NCBI GenBank assembly: GCA_019636755.1
Contig: JAHBWZ010000007.1
Span: 186,001-250,000, forward strand
Direction: 5' to 3'
Length of the DNA: 64,000 bases
From: Phycisphaeraceae bacterium
Lineage (GTDB): Bacteria > Planctomycetota > Phycisphaerae > Phycisphaerales > SM1A02
The notes below the pieces were generated by a model. That model was not told the DNA's origin. It ran no database searches and saw only the letters and a list, made by a program, of their open reading frames with translations. How positions within the stretch are numbered: the first letter of the stretch is position 1; the number at the start of each line of letters is the position of its first letter. Below are positions 42,790 to 53,382 of the stretch, one piece after another. The position numbers and the translations under genes were made by a program.

Positions 42790-44183
42790 AGCCGATGACC
42801 ACCCTCACGAGTCCGATCTCCGCCCAGGCCGGCGCCGCGGCCCGCCTTCCGAAGGAGTTCACGCGCGACATGCTGCCCGCGGACGGCCCGGCGTGGCTGC
42901 ACGACCTGCGGACACGGGCCCTGGCGGCGTTCGCCGGGCGCGGACTTCCGACCACCCGGGACGAGGCGTGGAAGGACACCAGCGTCCGCGCCATCGCCGA
43001 GACGGCGTTCGTGCCCGGCCCTCCGGCCCCCCGCGCGGACCGCGCCCGGGTACCGGCGGTGCTTCCGTCGCAGGCGATCCCGGACGACGGTGCCCCTCGG
43101 ATCGTCTTCGTGGACGGACGCCTTGCCACCGATCTCGCGACGATCGACCTGCCGGCGGGCGTGACGGTCCAGCCGCTCCTCGACGCTGCCACCGCCGATC
43201 CGGCGCTGCGCACCCGCCTGGAAGCCCTGCCGCTGGAGCGGGCTGATGCCTTCGCGCTGCTGGGAATCGCGCTCATGAGCGGCGGACTGGTGATCCGGGT
43301 CCGCGCCGGCGCGACCGTGGACCCCCCCCTCTTCATCACGCATCTCTCGTCGGGCAGCCCGGACGCGGCCACGCCGCCGCACGCGGTCTCGCTCCGCCAC
43401 ATCATCGACGTCGGTGCCGGTGCCCAGGTGACCGTGGTCGAGGAGTACCTCTCCACCGATGACGGTCCGTCGCTCACGATCACGCGCACGGAACTCGATG
43501 CGGCGGATGACGCGGTGGCGCGCCACGTCATGGTCGAGCGGGAGTCGGAGGACGCATTCCAGGTCGGCGTGCTCGCCACGCGACAGGGGCGGAATTCCAC
43601 GGTGGACTCACACAGCATCCTGCTCGGCGGCCGCATCGTCCGCAACGATGTCAATCCGGTCCTGGCCGGGGAACATGCGCACGGCGTCCTCAACGGGCTC
43701 TTCCTGCCCCGGCGACGGCAGCACCATGACAATCACATGCTCGTGGTGCACGAGGCACCGCACTGCGCAAGCCGCCAGTACTACCGGGGCATCCTCGCCG
43801 ACCAGGCGAAGGGCGTCTTCACCGGGCGCATCTACGTGGCCCGGGAGGCACAGAAGACGGACGCCATCCAGACGAGCGACAACCTGCTGCTCTCCACGGC
43901 CGCGCAGATCGTGACCCAGCCCCAGCTGGAGATCTATGCGGACGATGTCCGCTGTACGCACGGTGCGACCGTCGGACAGCTGAACGCGCATGCCCTGTTC
44001 TACCTGCGGGCGCGCGGCATTCCCGAGGCGGAGGCGCGACTCATGCTCCTCTTCGCCTTCGTCGAGGAGGCGATCGATCGCATCGAGCCGGCCTCGCTGC
44101 GCGCGCCGCTGCGCGACGCCGTGCAGGAACGGCTGGCCGGCGCGATCACCGCCGACCCGTCCCCGGCGCACGCCCGGAGGTGA
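42786..44183 (+). CDS. sufD: Fe-S cluster assembly protein SufD
   Basis: The 465-residue protein is a SufD-type scaffold: an N-terminal helical region with RDEAWKDTSVRAIAE, a right-handed beta-helix core (MVERESEDAFQVGVLATRQ, with VDSHSILLGGRIVRNDVN) and the C-terminal ATVGQLNAHALFYLRARGIP, ending with a three-helix segment. SufD pairs with SufB and is needed for iron entry. The start is GTG 42786 with a 4-base overlap with sufC. Confidence 0.97.
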   Translation: MKPMTTLTSPISAQAGAAARLPKEFTRDMLPADGPAWLHDLRTRALAAFAGRGLPTTRDEAWKDTSVRAIAETAFVPGPPAPRADRARVPAVLPSQAIPDDGAPRIVFVDGRLATDLATIDLPAGVTVQPLLDAATADPALRTRLEALPLERADAFALLGIALMSGGLVIRVRAGATVDPPLFITHLSSGSPDAATPPHAVSLRHIIDVGAGAQVTVVEEYLSTDDGPSLTITRTELDAADDAVARHVMVERESEDAFQVGVLATRQGRNSTVDSHSILLGGRIVRNDVNPVLAGEHAHGVLNGLFLPRRRQHHDNHMLVVHEAPHCASRQYYRGILADQAKGVFTGRIYVAREAQKTDAIQTSDNLLLSTAAQIVTQPQLEIYADDVRCTHGATVGQLNAHALFYLRARGIPEAEARLMLLFAFVEEAIDRIEPASLRAPLRDAVQERLAGAITADPSPAHARR

Positions 44184-44260
44184 TGGCGATGACGTGCCGC
44201 GGCGCCGGCCGCGCTGACCACAGACCGCACCGGTTCGGAGACCCGGACGACGGCGACACC

Positions 44261-44812
44261 ATGACCCGGCTGGAGGAAATCGTCGCCGACTTCGCGTCCG
44301 TGGACGAAGAGATGCGCCTGGACCTGCTCCTGGACTACGCGCGCCGTCTCCCGCCGCTCCCGACCGGACTCCTGGCGGAGCGTGACGCCGGCATGCAGGT
44401 CGTGCCGGAGTGCATGACGCCGGTCCACCTCTGGATCCGTCCCGCCGCGGCGGGCGGCGCCGCGGCGTCGCCGGCGCTGCCACGTGTCCGGCTGCATGCC
44501 TGGGTGGCCGACGAGGCGCCCACCGTCGCGGGCATGCTCGCCATCATCATGCAGGCGTTCGATGACCAGCCTGCGGCGACGGTGGCGCGGATACCGCACG
44601 ACCTGGTCCAGCAACTGGGACTGGCGCGCCACATCCGGATGAACCGGGCCGTCGGGATCGCCGCGATGATCGAGCGCATCCGTCGCGGCGCCGCGGCGCT
44701 GGCCGCCGGGCCACCGCCGGGACCCTCGTCCGGATCACCATGCGTCTCTTCATGCGGTTCATCGGCGCCGGGCTCGTCGACCGCCGCACCGGATGGAGTG
44801 CGTGCGTCATGA
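44261..44812 (+). CDS. sufE: Cysteine desulfuration protein SufE
   Basis: The 183-residue protein begins MTRLEEIVADFASVDEEMRL, as SufE does, and has the sulfur-accepting Cys in VVPECMTPVHLW (about residue 48). The middle AWVADEAPTVAGMLAIIMQA and IPHDLVQQLGLARHIRMNRA complete the fold. SufE takes persulfide from SufS and passes it to SufB. An in-frame frame opens at 44180; a start at 44189 with GGAGG nearby is possible, but homology begins at 44261. The C-terminal 30 residues are Ser/Pro/Cys-rich and atypical. No sufS gene is in the window. The stop overlaps the next start by ATGA. Confidence 0.9.
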   Translation: MTRLEEIVADFASVDEEMRLDLLLDYARRLPPLPTGLLAERDAGMQVVPECMTPVHLWIRPAAAGGAAASPALPRVRLHAWVADEAPTVAGMLAIIMQAFDDQPAATVARIPHDLVQQLGLARHIRMNRAVGIAAMIERIRRGAAALAAGPPPGPSSGSPCVSSCGSSAPGSSTAAPDGVRAS

Positions 44813-45258
44813 CAGCAGACATGGCCATTGACCGCGCCGAGGGCGCGCCTCGGGAGGACGCGGTGATTGATGCGATCCGGACCGTGCGCGATCCGGAACT
44901 GCCGATCAACGTGTTCGACCTCGGACTGATCTACGACCTTGCCATCGACGCCGGCGGCGCGGTGACCGTCGCCATGACGCTGACCACGCCGAACTGTCCC
45001 GTCGCCGACGCCATTCCGCGGGACGTCGAGCGCGCCATCCGCGCGGTCCCCGGCGTCTCGGACGTCCACGTCTCCCTGGTCTGGGATCCGCCATGGTCAC
45101 CGGACCGCATGAGCGAGGACGCGGTCTTCGAACTCGAGGCGATGGGCATCGACGCGCGCCGCACATCGGGCGCCCACGGGCCACGGATGACGGGACTGTC
45201 GATCGGACGGACCGGCGACCCGCCGCGCTCACGCCCTGCGTCGCATGATCACGACTGA
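44809..45258 (+). CDS. sufT: SufT/MIP18-family (DUF59) Fe-S assembly protein
   Basis: The 149-residue protein has the DUF59 core IRTVRDPELPINVFDLGLIY, TLTTPNCPVADAIPRDVERA and the ending SLVWDPPWSPDRMSEDA. This family matures Fe-S proteins under heavy demand and is often fused or linked with SUF genes. A C-terminal tail of about 40 residues is low complexity. The ATG overlaps the sufE stop. It is the last gene of the operon; the following interval 45259-45424 shows no gene. Confidence 0.93.
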   Translation: MTADMAIDRAEGAPREDAVIDAIRTVRDPELPINVFDLGLIYDLAIDAGGAVTVAMTLTTPNCPVADAIPRDVERAIRAVPGVSDVHVSLVWDPPWSPDRMSEDAVFELEAMGIDARRTSGAHGPRMTGLSIGRTGDPPRSRPASHDHD

Positions 45259-45424
45259 TCCGGCAGATGCGGGATTCACGCACGAGTCCGGCCATGCGCG
45301 TCGCGCCGCGTCTGCGAGCATGCGCAATGACCCACGCATCGCTGCAGAGCCGATGCCGCAGCCCCCGGGGCCGTCGCACAGGCGGTTGAGGCACGCAGCC
45401 AGGTATGAGCGGCCCGGGCGCAGG

Positions 45425-45453
45425 TTGACCCCGGGAGCCCCTCTGGTCATACT
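45425..45453 (+). promoter_or_regulatory. Promoter of the secreted repeat protein
   Basis: TTGACC (45425-45430) and CATACT (45448-45453) are separated by 17 bases. The ATG lies at 45537, so the leader would be about 75 bases. A strong AGGAAGGA Shine-Dalgarno sequence lies 6 bases before it. Confidence 0.65.
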
Positions 45454-45536
45454 CGCGCGCCGGATTCGACCTCCGGCCCGTGTCCCGCGCCGCGGGAAGT
45501 CCATATCAAGGGGTCCGACATGAGGAAGGAGCACGC

Positions 45537-47780
45537 ATGAACGCCACGTACGCGGCCAGCGCTGTCACTCTGTCCCGAATCTCGTGTGCGAGCGTGGCCA
45601 TTGTGCTGCTCGCAACCGGCCACGGCGCCCGTGCCGGCGACTGCGATGCACAATGGCTCACGGGCGACGGCATCCCGGGCCTCAATGCCGCCGTGCACGC
45701 GGTGGTCACATGGGAGCGGGATGACCAGCCGGCCCTGCTCGTGGCGGGCGGCCGGTTCACGGTGGCGAACACGGTTCACGCCCGTCACCTCGCCGCCTGG
45801 GATGGCGCCGCATGGATGCCGCTGGGTGACGGCGTCGACGGCGACGTGCTCGCACTCGCCATCGCCGCGGGAGATCTCATCGTCGGCGGGGAGTTCACGG
45901 CTGCGGGATCGTCGCAGGATGGCGTCCCGGCCGCCCACGTGGCGCGATGGGACGGTTCATCGTGGCATGCGCTGGGCCAGGGATTGAACGGCCCGGTCCA
46001 TGCGCTCGTCGAGTTCAACGGCGACATCATCGCCGGTGGCGCCTTCACGGAGGCGGGCGGTGTCGAGGCCGGCTTCATCGCACGCTGGGACGGGGCCGCG
46101 TGGAGTGCGCTCGGTGCGGGCATGAACGGCGTCGTGTACGCGCTCTCGGTCCACGAGGGCCGCCTCATCGCAGGCGGCGACTTCACCGCGGAGGACGAGT
46201 CCGGCTCGGATCGCATCGCGGCCTGGGATGACGAATCCGGGGAGTGGCTCGCGATCGGCACAGCCGCCGGCATGAATGGCGCCGTGCGCGCACTCGCAGT
46301 CCACGACGGTGCCCTCATCGCCGGCGGCTCGTTCACGATGGCCGGCGGCATCGAGGCGAATCGCGTCGCCCTCTGGGACAGTGCGACCGACGCGTGGCAG
46401 GCCATGGGGACGCTGCCGTACGGCATGCCCGGTGGCGGCATGAACAACACCGTTCTCGCGCTCACCGTCTCCAACGGACACCTGATCGCGGGCGGTCCGT
46501 TCAACGGTGCCGGTGGCGGGACCCGCACGCGCCTGGCCCGCTGGGATGGCACGAACTGGCAGTCCGTCGGCGGTGGCGTCGACCGGACGGTGCATGCCCT
46601 CGCGTCGTTCGGCGGCAGGCTCATCGCGGCCGGACACCTGACCACCGCCGGTACGCCGCAACCCGGTGTTGCCGCCCTCTCCATCGCGGCATGGGATGGC
46701 ACGAAGTGGAGCGCGCTGGGGGGCGGCATCAGTACGTCGATCACCGCGCTGACCGTGTACAACGGCGATGTCATCGCCGGCGGCGCGTTCCGCCAGGCCG
46801 GTTCGCTCCCGGCGAACTTCATCGCGCGGTGGGACGGCGCGGCGTGGCACCCGATGGGACTCGGGATGAACGGCGTGGTGCATGCCCTCACCGTGCATGA
46901 CGGCGACCTCATCGCCGCCGGTGCATTCACGCGGGCCGGCGGCGTGAACGTCAATTTCATCGCCCGCTGGGACGGCCTGGCATGGAGTCCCATGGGAAGC
47001 GGCATGAACGGGTTCGTCTACGCGCTCACGACCTGCGACGGCGATCTGATCGCGGGCGGCGGATTCAGCGCGGCGGGCGGTGTCCCGGCAGGCTTCATCG
47101 CGCGGTGGGACGGTGCCGCATGGCATGAACTCGGCGGCGGGGTCGATGCGGAGGTCCTTGATTTCGCCCTCTTCGAGGAGACGCTCATCGTCGCCGGCGG
47201 ATTCTCGAACGCCGGTGGCGTGCCTGTCGACTCCATCGCCCGGTGGGACGGATTCGCCTGGAGTCCGGTGGGCCACGGCATCGACAACTCGGTGACCACC
47301 GTGGCCGTCTATGACGGCCAGATCTACGCCGGCGGCATGTTCGTCACGGCCGGCACCGAGAGCGTCAACCACATCGCGCGGTGGACCGGCGCCGCGTGGG
47401 AGCCCGTCGCCGGACCGTGGGCCGTGACGGAGTACGGGATCGAGACCATGATCGTCTTCAACGGCGAGTTGATCGTCGGTGGAGACTTCAGTGTCTTCGG
47501 TCCGCCGGAGGCCCTCATCGATGCGAACCACCTGGCGCGCTGGAACGGAACGTCGTGGCTGCCGATGGGTGACGGGATGAACGCACCGGTCCATGCACTC
47601 GCCGTGCACAATGGAGCACTCATCGCCGGCGGACAGTTCACGGTCGCGGGCGACCAGGTGTCCGGCTTCTGGGCACGTTGGGGCTGCCCGACGCCCATGG
47701 GTCACGCGGTCATCCCGGCCGGTGGCGGTGCGATCGAGATCATCGACCTGCTCCGCAGTCTCGACACCTGGGGACGCTGA
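45537..47780 (+). CDS. Secreted repeat protein (13 or more ARWDGxxW-type repeats)
   Basis: The 747-residue protein has a signal peptide ending GHGARAGDC. It then has about 13 repeats of 40-50 residues. Each has the pattern ARWDGxxWxxLGxGxxxxVxALxxxxGxLIAGGxFxxAGG, for example ARWDGAAWSALGAGMNGVVY and ARWDGLAWSPMGSGMNGFVY. This is the beta-propeller-like repeat type typical of secreted planctomycete proteins. The last residues (IEIIDLLRSLDTWG) look like the second half of a dockerin-like repeat, without the DxDG half. The protein would be extracellular; its ligand is unknown. Confidence 0.88.
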   Translation: MNATYAASAVTLSRISCASVAIVLLATGHGARAGDCDAQWLTGDGIPGLNAAVHAVVTWERDDQPALLVAGGRFTVANTVHARHLAAWDGAAWMPLGDGVDGDVLALAIAAGDLIVGGEFTAAGSSQDGVPAAHVARWDGSSWHALGQGLNGPVHALVEFNGDIIAGGAFTEAGGVEAGFIARWDGAAWSALGAGMNGVVYALSVHEGRLIAGGDFTAEDESGSDRIAAWDDESGEWLAIGTAAGMNGAVRALAVHDGALIAGGSFTMAGGIEANRVALWDSATDAWQAMGTLPYGMPGGGMNNTVLALTVSNGHLIAGGPFNGAGGGTRTRLARWDGTNWQSVGGGVDRTVHALASFGGRLIAAGHLTTAGTPQPGVAALSIAAWDGTKWSALGGGISTSITALTVYNGDVIAGGAFRQAGSLPANFIARWDGAAWHPMGLGMNGVVHALTVHDGDLIAAGAFTRAGGVNVNFIARWDGLAWSPMGSGMNGFVYALTTCDGDLIAGGGFSAAGGVPAGFIARWDGAAWHELGGGVDAEVLDFALFEETLIVAGGFSNAGGVPVDSIARWDGFAWSPVGHGIDNSVTTVAVYDGQIYAGGMFVTAGTESVNHIARWTGAAWEPVAGPWAVTEYGIETMIVFNGELIVGGDFSVFGPPEALIDANHLARWNGTSWLPMGDGMNAPVHALAVHNGALIAGGQFTVAGDQVSGFWARWGCPTPMGHAVIPAGGGAIEIIDLLRSLDTWGR

Positions 47781-47802
47781 CAGCCCGGACCGATGGGATG
47801 CA

Positions 47803-47841
47803 GGCGGGAGGCGCGGTCGAGCATCGACCGCGTCTCCCGTC
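47803..47841. terminator. Long hairpin terminator between convergent genes
   Basis: An 18-bp stem (47803-47820 with 47824-47841) with two G-T wobbles closes on GCA. It lies between the stop at 47780 and the minus-strand stop at 47844 and can serve both. Confidence 0.8.
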
Positions 47842-47843
47842 GT

Positions 47844-49112
47844 TCACTTGGCCGGCACACGCACCGCGCGATGCCGGTCGGCGACCATCTCGAAGTCGAT
47901 GCCGGCTTCGGCCTCCGCCTTCGATCGCTCATCCCGGATGCGGGCCTTGAAGTGGTACCGGCCCGGTGTCAGCGCCGCGGGCAGACGGACCAGCCAGACC
48001 GTGTAGAAGTCCCGTCGCTGGTTCGCATTCGTATCGACCGTCCGCTGCCAGGGCTCCATCCAGACCGGAAAGCGGTCGATGGCGTTGTAGATCTCCAGTT
48101 GCTGCGAGAGTTCGGTCACCCAGGAACCGTCGGAGCGCTGCTCGCTGCGGAAGCCGTCGATCTCCAGGTAGACGATGACCTCCTGCTCCGCGCCCGCGAG
48201 GAAGCGAAGCGGATCGAAGGCGTCATAGCGACCGAATGCAGACACGCTCCAGCAGAGGCTTGCGACCCTGATCGTGAGCTGCGGCTCCGGCGTCAGCGCC
48301 GCGTTGAGCGCGGCCGCGGCTTCCGCAAGGGCATCGCCGGCGGGCTTCCCCGCGACCAGTTCCCGCCCGAGGGTGCCGAACACGCGCTGCAGGTCCTGCA
48401 CGCGCTGGCGTTCCGCGTCGGTCAGCGCCCGCAGCGACCCCGGGTCGATCGTCGCATCCGGGTCCAGCAGTGACATGAGGGCCATGGCCACGGCCTCGCG
48501 CATCGGATGACGACTCCGCTCGCTCTGCGCGAACAGCTCCTGCCTGAGCCGGACGAGCAGCGTCGTGAACTCGTCCGATGCGATGACCGCGTCCGGATCC
48601 GCGCCGGGCACGTCCGTACGGACCGGAAGCGGATCGCCCGTGGCCGGACGCTGTTCCGGCACCGCCAGCGACCGGCGCGCCGCACCGCCGTCGGCATCCG
48701 CCCGTTCCCGCGCGTCGCGCGATGCCTGCCCTCGATCCCATGGCACCGGCGGCCCGGGCCGCGCCGGCGGATCATGGAAGACCACGCTGCCGTCGCCGGT
48801 CGGATCAGACGTGGACGCAGCGCTGCGCCGCCTCGCTTCGAGCCACTGGGCATCCGCTTCCGCCTGCGATTCAGCGCTTCGCGCGCCGGCGGCGATGCCG
48901 AGCGGATCGTCGCCGGTGCCCGCCGTCGGCGCGTCGGATGTCGCACCGGCGCGGTCGACAGGCCAGGTCGCCTGGCGGTGACGCCCGGAACCATCGCCAG
49001 ATCCACCGCCGGATCCGGCACACCCGGCCAGTGTGATCGTCACGAGCAGCGACGCGACGGCGAGATGCGTGCCTGCGCCGCGCCGTACGGCGCATCGTCG
49101 ATCGCGGGACAT
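47844..49112 (-). CDS. Lipoprotein of unknown function
   Basis: The 422-residue protein starts at ATG 49112, with GGGAGG about 7 bases upstream, and has a lipoprotein signal ending TITLAGC (Cys about 30). Residues 40-175 are low complexity (Ala/Gly/Asp/Arg). About 200-415 form the folded part: a helical segment with the Asp/Glu-rich [20 protein letters not shown], then beta strands including [20 protein letters not shown] and [20 protein letters not shown]. The family is not recognised. The cluster with holA is by strand only. Confidence 0.7.
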   Translation of the reverse strand: MSRDRRCAVRRGAGTHLAVASLLVTITLAGCAGSGGGSGDGSGRHRQATWPVDRAGATSDAPTAGTGDDPLGIAAGARSAESQAEADAQWLEARRRSAASTSDPTGDGSVVFHDPPARPGPPVPWDRGQASRDARERADADGGAARRSLAVPEQRPATGDPLPVRTDVPGADPDAVIASDEFTTLLVRLRQELFAQSERSRHPMREAVAMALMSLLDPDATIDPGSLRALTDAERQRVQDLQRVFGTLGRELVAGKPAGDALAEAAAALNAALTPEPQLTIRVASLCWSVSAFGRYDAFDPLRFLAGAEQEVIVYLEIDGFRSEQRSDGSWVTELSQQLEIYNAIDRFPVWMEPWQRTVDTNANQRRDFYTVWLVRLPAALTPGRYHFKARIRDERSKAEAEAGIDFEMVADRHRAVRVPAK

Positions 49113-49194
49113 GATCGAGCCTCCCTGCAGTTCGCACGCGTACCCGTACCGGCGCCGGGGCGCACTGCGCCGCCGGACTTCACCGACGCGCGTG

Positions 49195-50376
49195 TCATCC
49201 ATGACCGGCGTGCATCGTACCGGCAATCCGGACCAGGATGAGTTCCATCTGCCGTTCGCGCGACCCCATGCCGGACTTGCCCGCGCGGTCCGTCTCCAGC
49301 GCCGCGTGAAGCAGGTCGGTGAGCCGATCGGGATCCACCCGGCGCGCCCGCTCGATCAGCCGCGCACCGCTCTCACCCCAGAGCCGCTCGCTGCTGCGGA
49401 TGTCGCCGTCGCTTGCACCGCCGCGCAGGAGATGCGCGACGCGCGTCGTCCGGCGGAGCAGGTCGATGATCGTCCACATGAGGACTTCTTCCGGGACCTC
49501 GGAGATGTCCAGCAGTTCCCGCGCCACGGCAAGCGTCCGGCCGGTATCTCCGGCCAGGAGAGGCGCCTGGATCTCCCACGCCTTCTCCTCCCGGCTCACG
49601 CCCACGAGGTCCGCAACCGCGTGGCGGCTGATCGTGCCGCCGGCACCTGCGAACGCGGCCAGCTTGCCGAGTTCCGAGTCGAGCTGGTGGAGCGAAACGC
49701 CCAGTCGCTCCACCAGCAGCGCCGCGGCACCGGATTCGATCGACGCGCCGTGCGCCGACCGGCATCGCTCCACGCACCAGCCGGCCGCGCCGCGCGCATC
49801 CAGCGTGTTGCATGCAATGACGCGGCACAGCGCGTCGAGTCGCCCGGTCCGCCACGACTGTGCCCGCAGAACCAGCGTAGCGGTCGGGCAGGGCGACTCC
49901 GCGTATCGCTCGAAGAGCTGGCGCGGAGTCGCCGGCGCCCTGCTCCCCCGCGCCGGCTTCCGCCCTCCGCCACGCGCCGCCCCCGTGTCCACACCCGCCT
50001 CCGCCGCGGCGTCGCCCTCCACATCGAGCGCCCCGCCATCGTCATCGTCCGCCGCCGCGGCACCGGCCGCGCCCTTCGTGCCGATCACCAGGCGATCCGC
50101 ATCCTCCACCAGCACCACCTTGTGGGGCGCAAGGAGCCCGGTCGTCCGGCATTCGTCCAGGACCGCGGCGGAATCGGTGGATCCCCCCTGGAATCGAACC
50201 ACGTCCGCACCGCCGAACGCCGCATCCAGCGCCCGGGTCAGCGACCGCGTCTGCTCCTCCAGCAGAAACGGCTCATCGCCGTGAATGATCACCACGCGCG
50301 CATCCACGACGGGCCGCTCACCGCTGCCGGCCGCCCCGGCCCCATCCGCTGCACGCACTCCTCGCCTGACCGCCAT
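49195..50376 (-). CDS. holA: DNA polymerase III subunit delta HolA, with insert
   Basis: The 393-residue protein shows the delta-subunit pattern [20 protein letters not shown] at about residue 28, followed by [20 protein letters not shown]. In the second half are [40 protein letters not shown] and the C-terminal [20 protein letters not shown]. Delta opens the beta clamp in the clamp-loader complex. An Asp/Gly/Ala/Arg-rich insert at about 100-150 is unusual. ATG 50376 is chosen, 7 bases after TAGCAT. Its promoter region overlaps that of sucD. Confidence 0.88.
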   Translation of the reverse strand: MAVRRGVRAADGAGAAGSGERPVVDARVVIIHGDEPFLLEEQTRSLTRALDAAFGGADVVRFQGGSTDSAAVLDECRTTGLLAPHKVVLVEDADRLVIGTKGAAGAAAADDDDGGALDVEGDAAAEAGVDTGAARGGGRKPARGSRAPATPRQLFERYAESPCPTATLVLRAQSWRTGRLDALCRVIACNTLDARGAAGWCVERCRSAHGASIESGAAALLVERLGVSLHQLDSELGKLAAFAGAGGTISRHAVADLVGVSREEKAWEIQAPLLAGDTGRTLAVARELLDISEVPEEVLMWTIIDLLRRTTRVAHLLRGGASDGDIRSSERLWGESGARLIERARRVDPDRLTDLLHAALETDRAGKSGMGSRERQMELILVRIAGTMHAGHG

Positions 50377-50383
50377 GGCCGGG

Positions 50384-50389
50384 ATGCTA
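50384..50389 (-). promoter_or_regulatory. Candidate -10 element of holA (leaderless class)
   Basis: TAGCAT on the minus strand ends 7 bases before the holA ATG. Confidence 0.5.
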
Positions 50390-50411
50390 CAGCGGCCCGC
50401 CGACCGCCTGC

Positions 50412-50417
50412 TATCCT
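50412..50417 (+). promoter_or_regulatory. Candidate -10 element of sucD (leaderless class)
   Basis: TATCCT ends 7 bases before the sucD ATG at 50425. It is divergent from the holA element; only 48 bases separate the two start codons. Confidence 0.5.
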
Positions 50418-50424
50418 GCAGCGC

Positions 50425-51402
<978 letters not shown>

Positions 51403-51544
51403 GCCCGGTCGATTTCCCGGTCGCGAACCCGTTGCAAGATCCCGCTCCGGCCGCAACATGATGTCCCGGCGGCGGTCCGGCCGCGGTGGCAGGCAGTTGA
51501 CCTGCATCGGCGGTCCGGATGCCCGCGACTTCAGGAGCGGACGG

Positions 51545-52201
51545 ATGCATTCAAGCACAGAGCACTTCGCCGGCGATGTCGCCGACACGGATTCCACGCG
51601 CACCCGCACGGCGCTGCCTTCGTCGTCGCGCCGGCAGGACGGGCATCCGCATGCCCGCCGCCGCGCGATCGCCGGGCGCTCGGTTCTTCCCGCCGCAGCG
51701 ATGCTCGGCGTGGCGCTGATGGCGCCGACGACCGGTGCCCGCGCGGAAGCCGTCGTCATCACGCAGTCCGGATTCACCTTCACGCCGCAGCAGGCCACCG
51801 TCGCGCCCGGCCAGACGGTCTTCTGGATCCACTCGGACGGAGTCCACACCGTCACGAGCGGCTCGGGATGTGCGCAGAGCGGCCTGTTCAATGCACCCCT
51901 CAGCGCGGCGAACCCTTCCGTGGAGTTCATCGTGCCGCTCGACGCAACCGGGGAGATCCCCTACTTCTGCATGCCGCACTGCGGATTCGGCATGACGGGC
52001 ACGCTGATCGTCGTCCCGCGGACGCCGCCCTGTCCCGGCGATCTGGACGACTCCGGCGATGTCGGCTTCAACGACCTTCTGACCATGCTCTCCTCCTGGG
52101 GACCGTGCGCCGGCTGCCCGGCCGACCTCGACGGCAGCGATGCGGTCGACTTCGCCGATGTCCTGGCGCTGCTCTCGATCTGGGGGCCGTGCCGGCGGTA
52201 G
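51545..52201 (+). CDS. Secreted cupredoxin with two dockerin-like repeats
   Basis: The 218-residue protein starts at ATG 51545, with a GGAG before it. After an N-terminal region and a hydrophobic signal (VLPAAAMLGVALMAPTTGARA) a cupredoxin domain (about 68-155) follows. The copper ligands are readable: His in SDGVHTV and Cys-His-Met in YFCMPHCGFGM (C..H....M spacing). The last 50 residues are two dockerin-like repeats ending SSWGPC and SIWGPC. It is likely a periplasmic or surface blue copper electron carrier. Confidence 0.82.
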   Translation: MHSSTEHFAGDVADTDSTRTRTALPSSSRRQDGHPHARRRAIAGRSVLPAAAMLGVALMAPTTGARAEAVVITQSGFTFTPQQATVAPGQTVFWIHSDGVHTVTSGSGCAQSGLFNAPLSAANPSVEFIVPLDATGEIPYFCMPHCGFGMTGTLIVVPRTPPCPGDLDDSGDVGFNDLLTMLSSWGPCAGCPADLDGSDAVDFADVLALLSIWGPCRR

Positions 52202-52266
52202 TCTGTCCGTCCGCAGCGACGGGTGCGGCAACCGCCCCGCCGTCGGCGTCGAACGGAACTGCTGCC

Positions 52267-53025
52267 ATGTCGCCCGCGCTGCGCCCGACCCGACCACTGA
52301 TCTCACCGCTGGAGATCATCGTCGCCGTCCTGGTGGTCGGAGCGCTGACGGCGATGATCCTTCCGGTGCTCGCCGGAGCGCGCGAGACAAGCCGGCGTGA
52401 GCGCTGCGCGTCGAATCAGCGACAACTCGGCACCGGCTGGATGGCCATGCTCCAGGACGGCGGCGGTGCACTCCCGCTCGTGCCGGTGATGCCGGAATGG
52501 CGATGGGGTGGCTGCCGGCATGCCCTGACCGACGGCCGGCCGTACATCGACAGCGACCGGCCGATGAGCCGGTACTTTCCCAGAGGCTCCGGGGCGGAGC
52601 GGCTCTTTCTGTCGCCGGCCGATCGCGGGATCCGAAGCCCGCTGGACTCGCCTCGCGCGCCGACCCGTACAGTCTTCGCGATGTTCGGCACCAGTTACCG
52701 GGCCAACGGGCTCCTGCTCGATGCCAGGCGGCTGGGCCTCACGGACGCGCCGCGCGGCGTCTCGATGGCCGAACTCTGGGCGGCCCCGAGCCGGGTCGTC
52801 CTCATGGGCATTCCACTCTGGTACGAGATCTGGGCGGAGACCGGCCGGGATGCCGACTGGCACCGCGACGGAGGCCGGGGGCATGTGCTCTTTCTGGACG
52901 GGTCGGTCCGATATGTCCGCATGCTTCCGCGGACCCATCGCGGCGCGGCCGTCGTGGATGCCGTCCGTCCGGACCTGCTGATCGATGCCGACGCGGAGAT
53001 GCCCGGCGGTCCGATCGCCCGGTGA
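52267..53025 (+). CDS. Pseudopilin-like (DUF1559-type) protein with atypical leader
   Basis: The 252-residue protein has a hydrophobic N-terminal helix (PLEIIVAVLVVGALTAMILP, about 14-33) followed by ARETSRRERCASNQRQLGTG, and a C-terminal GGRGHVLFLDGSVRYV like the H-X9-DG ending of planctomycete pseudopilins. A glutamate sits at +5 of the predicted cleavage site, but the usual Gly before Phe/Met is replaced by Leu-Ile, so prepilin-peptidase processing is doubtful. The start is ATG 52267, 65 bases after the cupredoxin stop. A type II secretion/pilus role is inferred from the family. Confidence 0.7.
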   Translation: MSPALRPTRPLISPLEIIVAVLVVGALTAMILPVLAGARETSRRERCASNQRQLGTGWMAMLQDGGGALPLVPVMPEWRWGGCRHALTDGRPYIDSDRPMSRYFPRGSGAERLFLSPADRGIRSPLDSPRAPTRTVFAMFGTSYRANGLLLDARRLGLTDAPRGVSMAELWAAPSRVVLMGIPLWYEIWAETGRDADWHRDGGRGHVLFLDGSVRYVRMLPRTHRGAAVVDAVRPDLLIDADAEMPGGPIAR

Positions 53026-53070
53026 TCTCAGAATTCCTGCCCGTTTTCTGCACCCTCCCGGACGCGAGGG

Positions 53071-53098
53071 TTGTTTCAGCAGAGTTTCTGTCCATACT
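53071..53098 (+). promoter_or_regulatory. Promoter and long leader of the secreted metallopeptidase
   Basis: TTGTTT (53071-53076) and CATACT (53093-53098) lie 16 bases apart in an A+T-rich patch. The ATG is at 53383, leaving a leader of about 277 bases (53106-53382) with no supported ORF. GAAGAGGAAG lies upstream of the ATG. The gap 53026-53382 has no other gene. Confidence 0.55.
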
Positions 53099-53382
53099 GG
53101 GCCCGTCCGTCTGCACCTGGAGACAGGCATCAGTCGGCGTGGCCCGTGGGGACGGCCTGCTGGGAGGGGATTGCGCGCCGGGGGGGAACCTGCTCCGATT
53201 CGCGCCGGCCTGCGCTGTCCCAGGCCTGCAGATGCCCGTGCGAGTCGGATCAAACGTCGCCGGTCTTCGCATTCTGCGGAACGCCGGTGACTGGTGATCG
53301 TCGAATCTCCCACGCCAGGCGAGGGTCTGGCCAGGAATCTCCAGTTCTCACGTAGCCCATTGAAGAGGAAGCGGACCGAACC

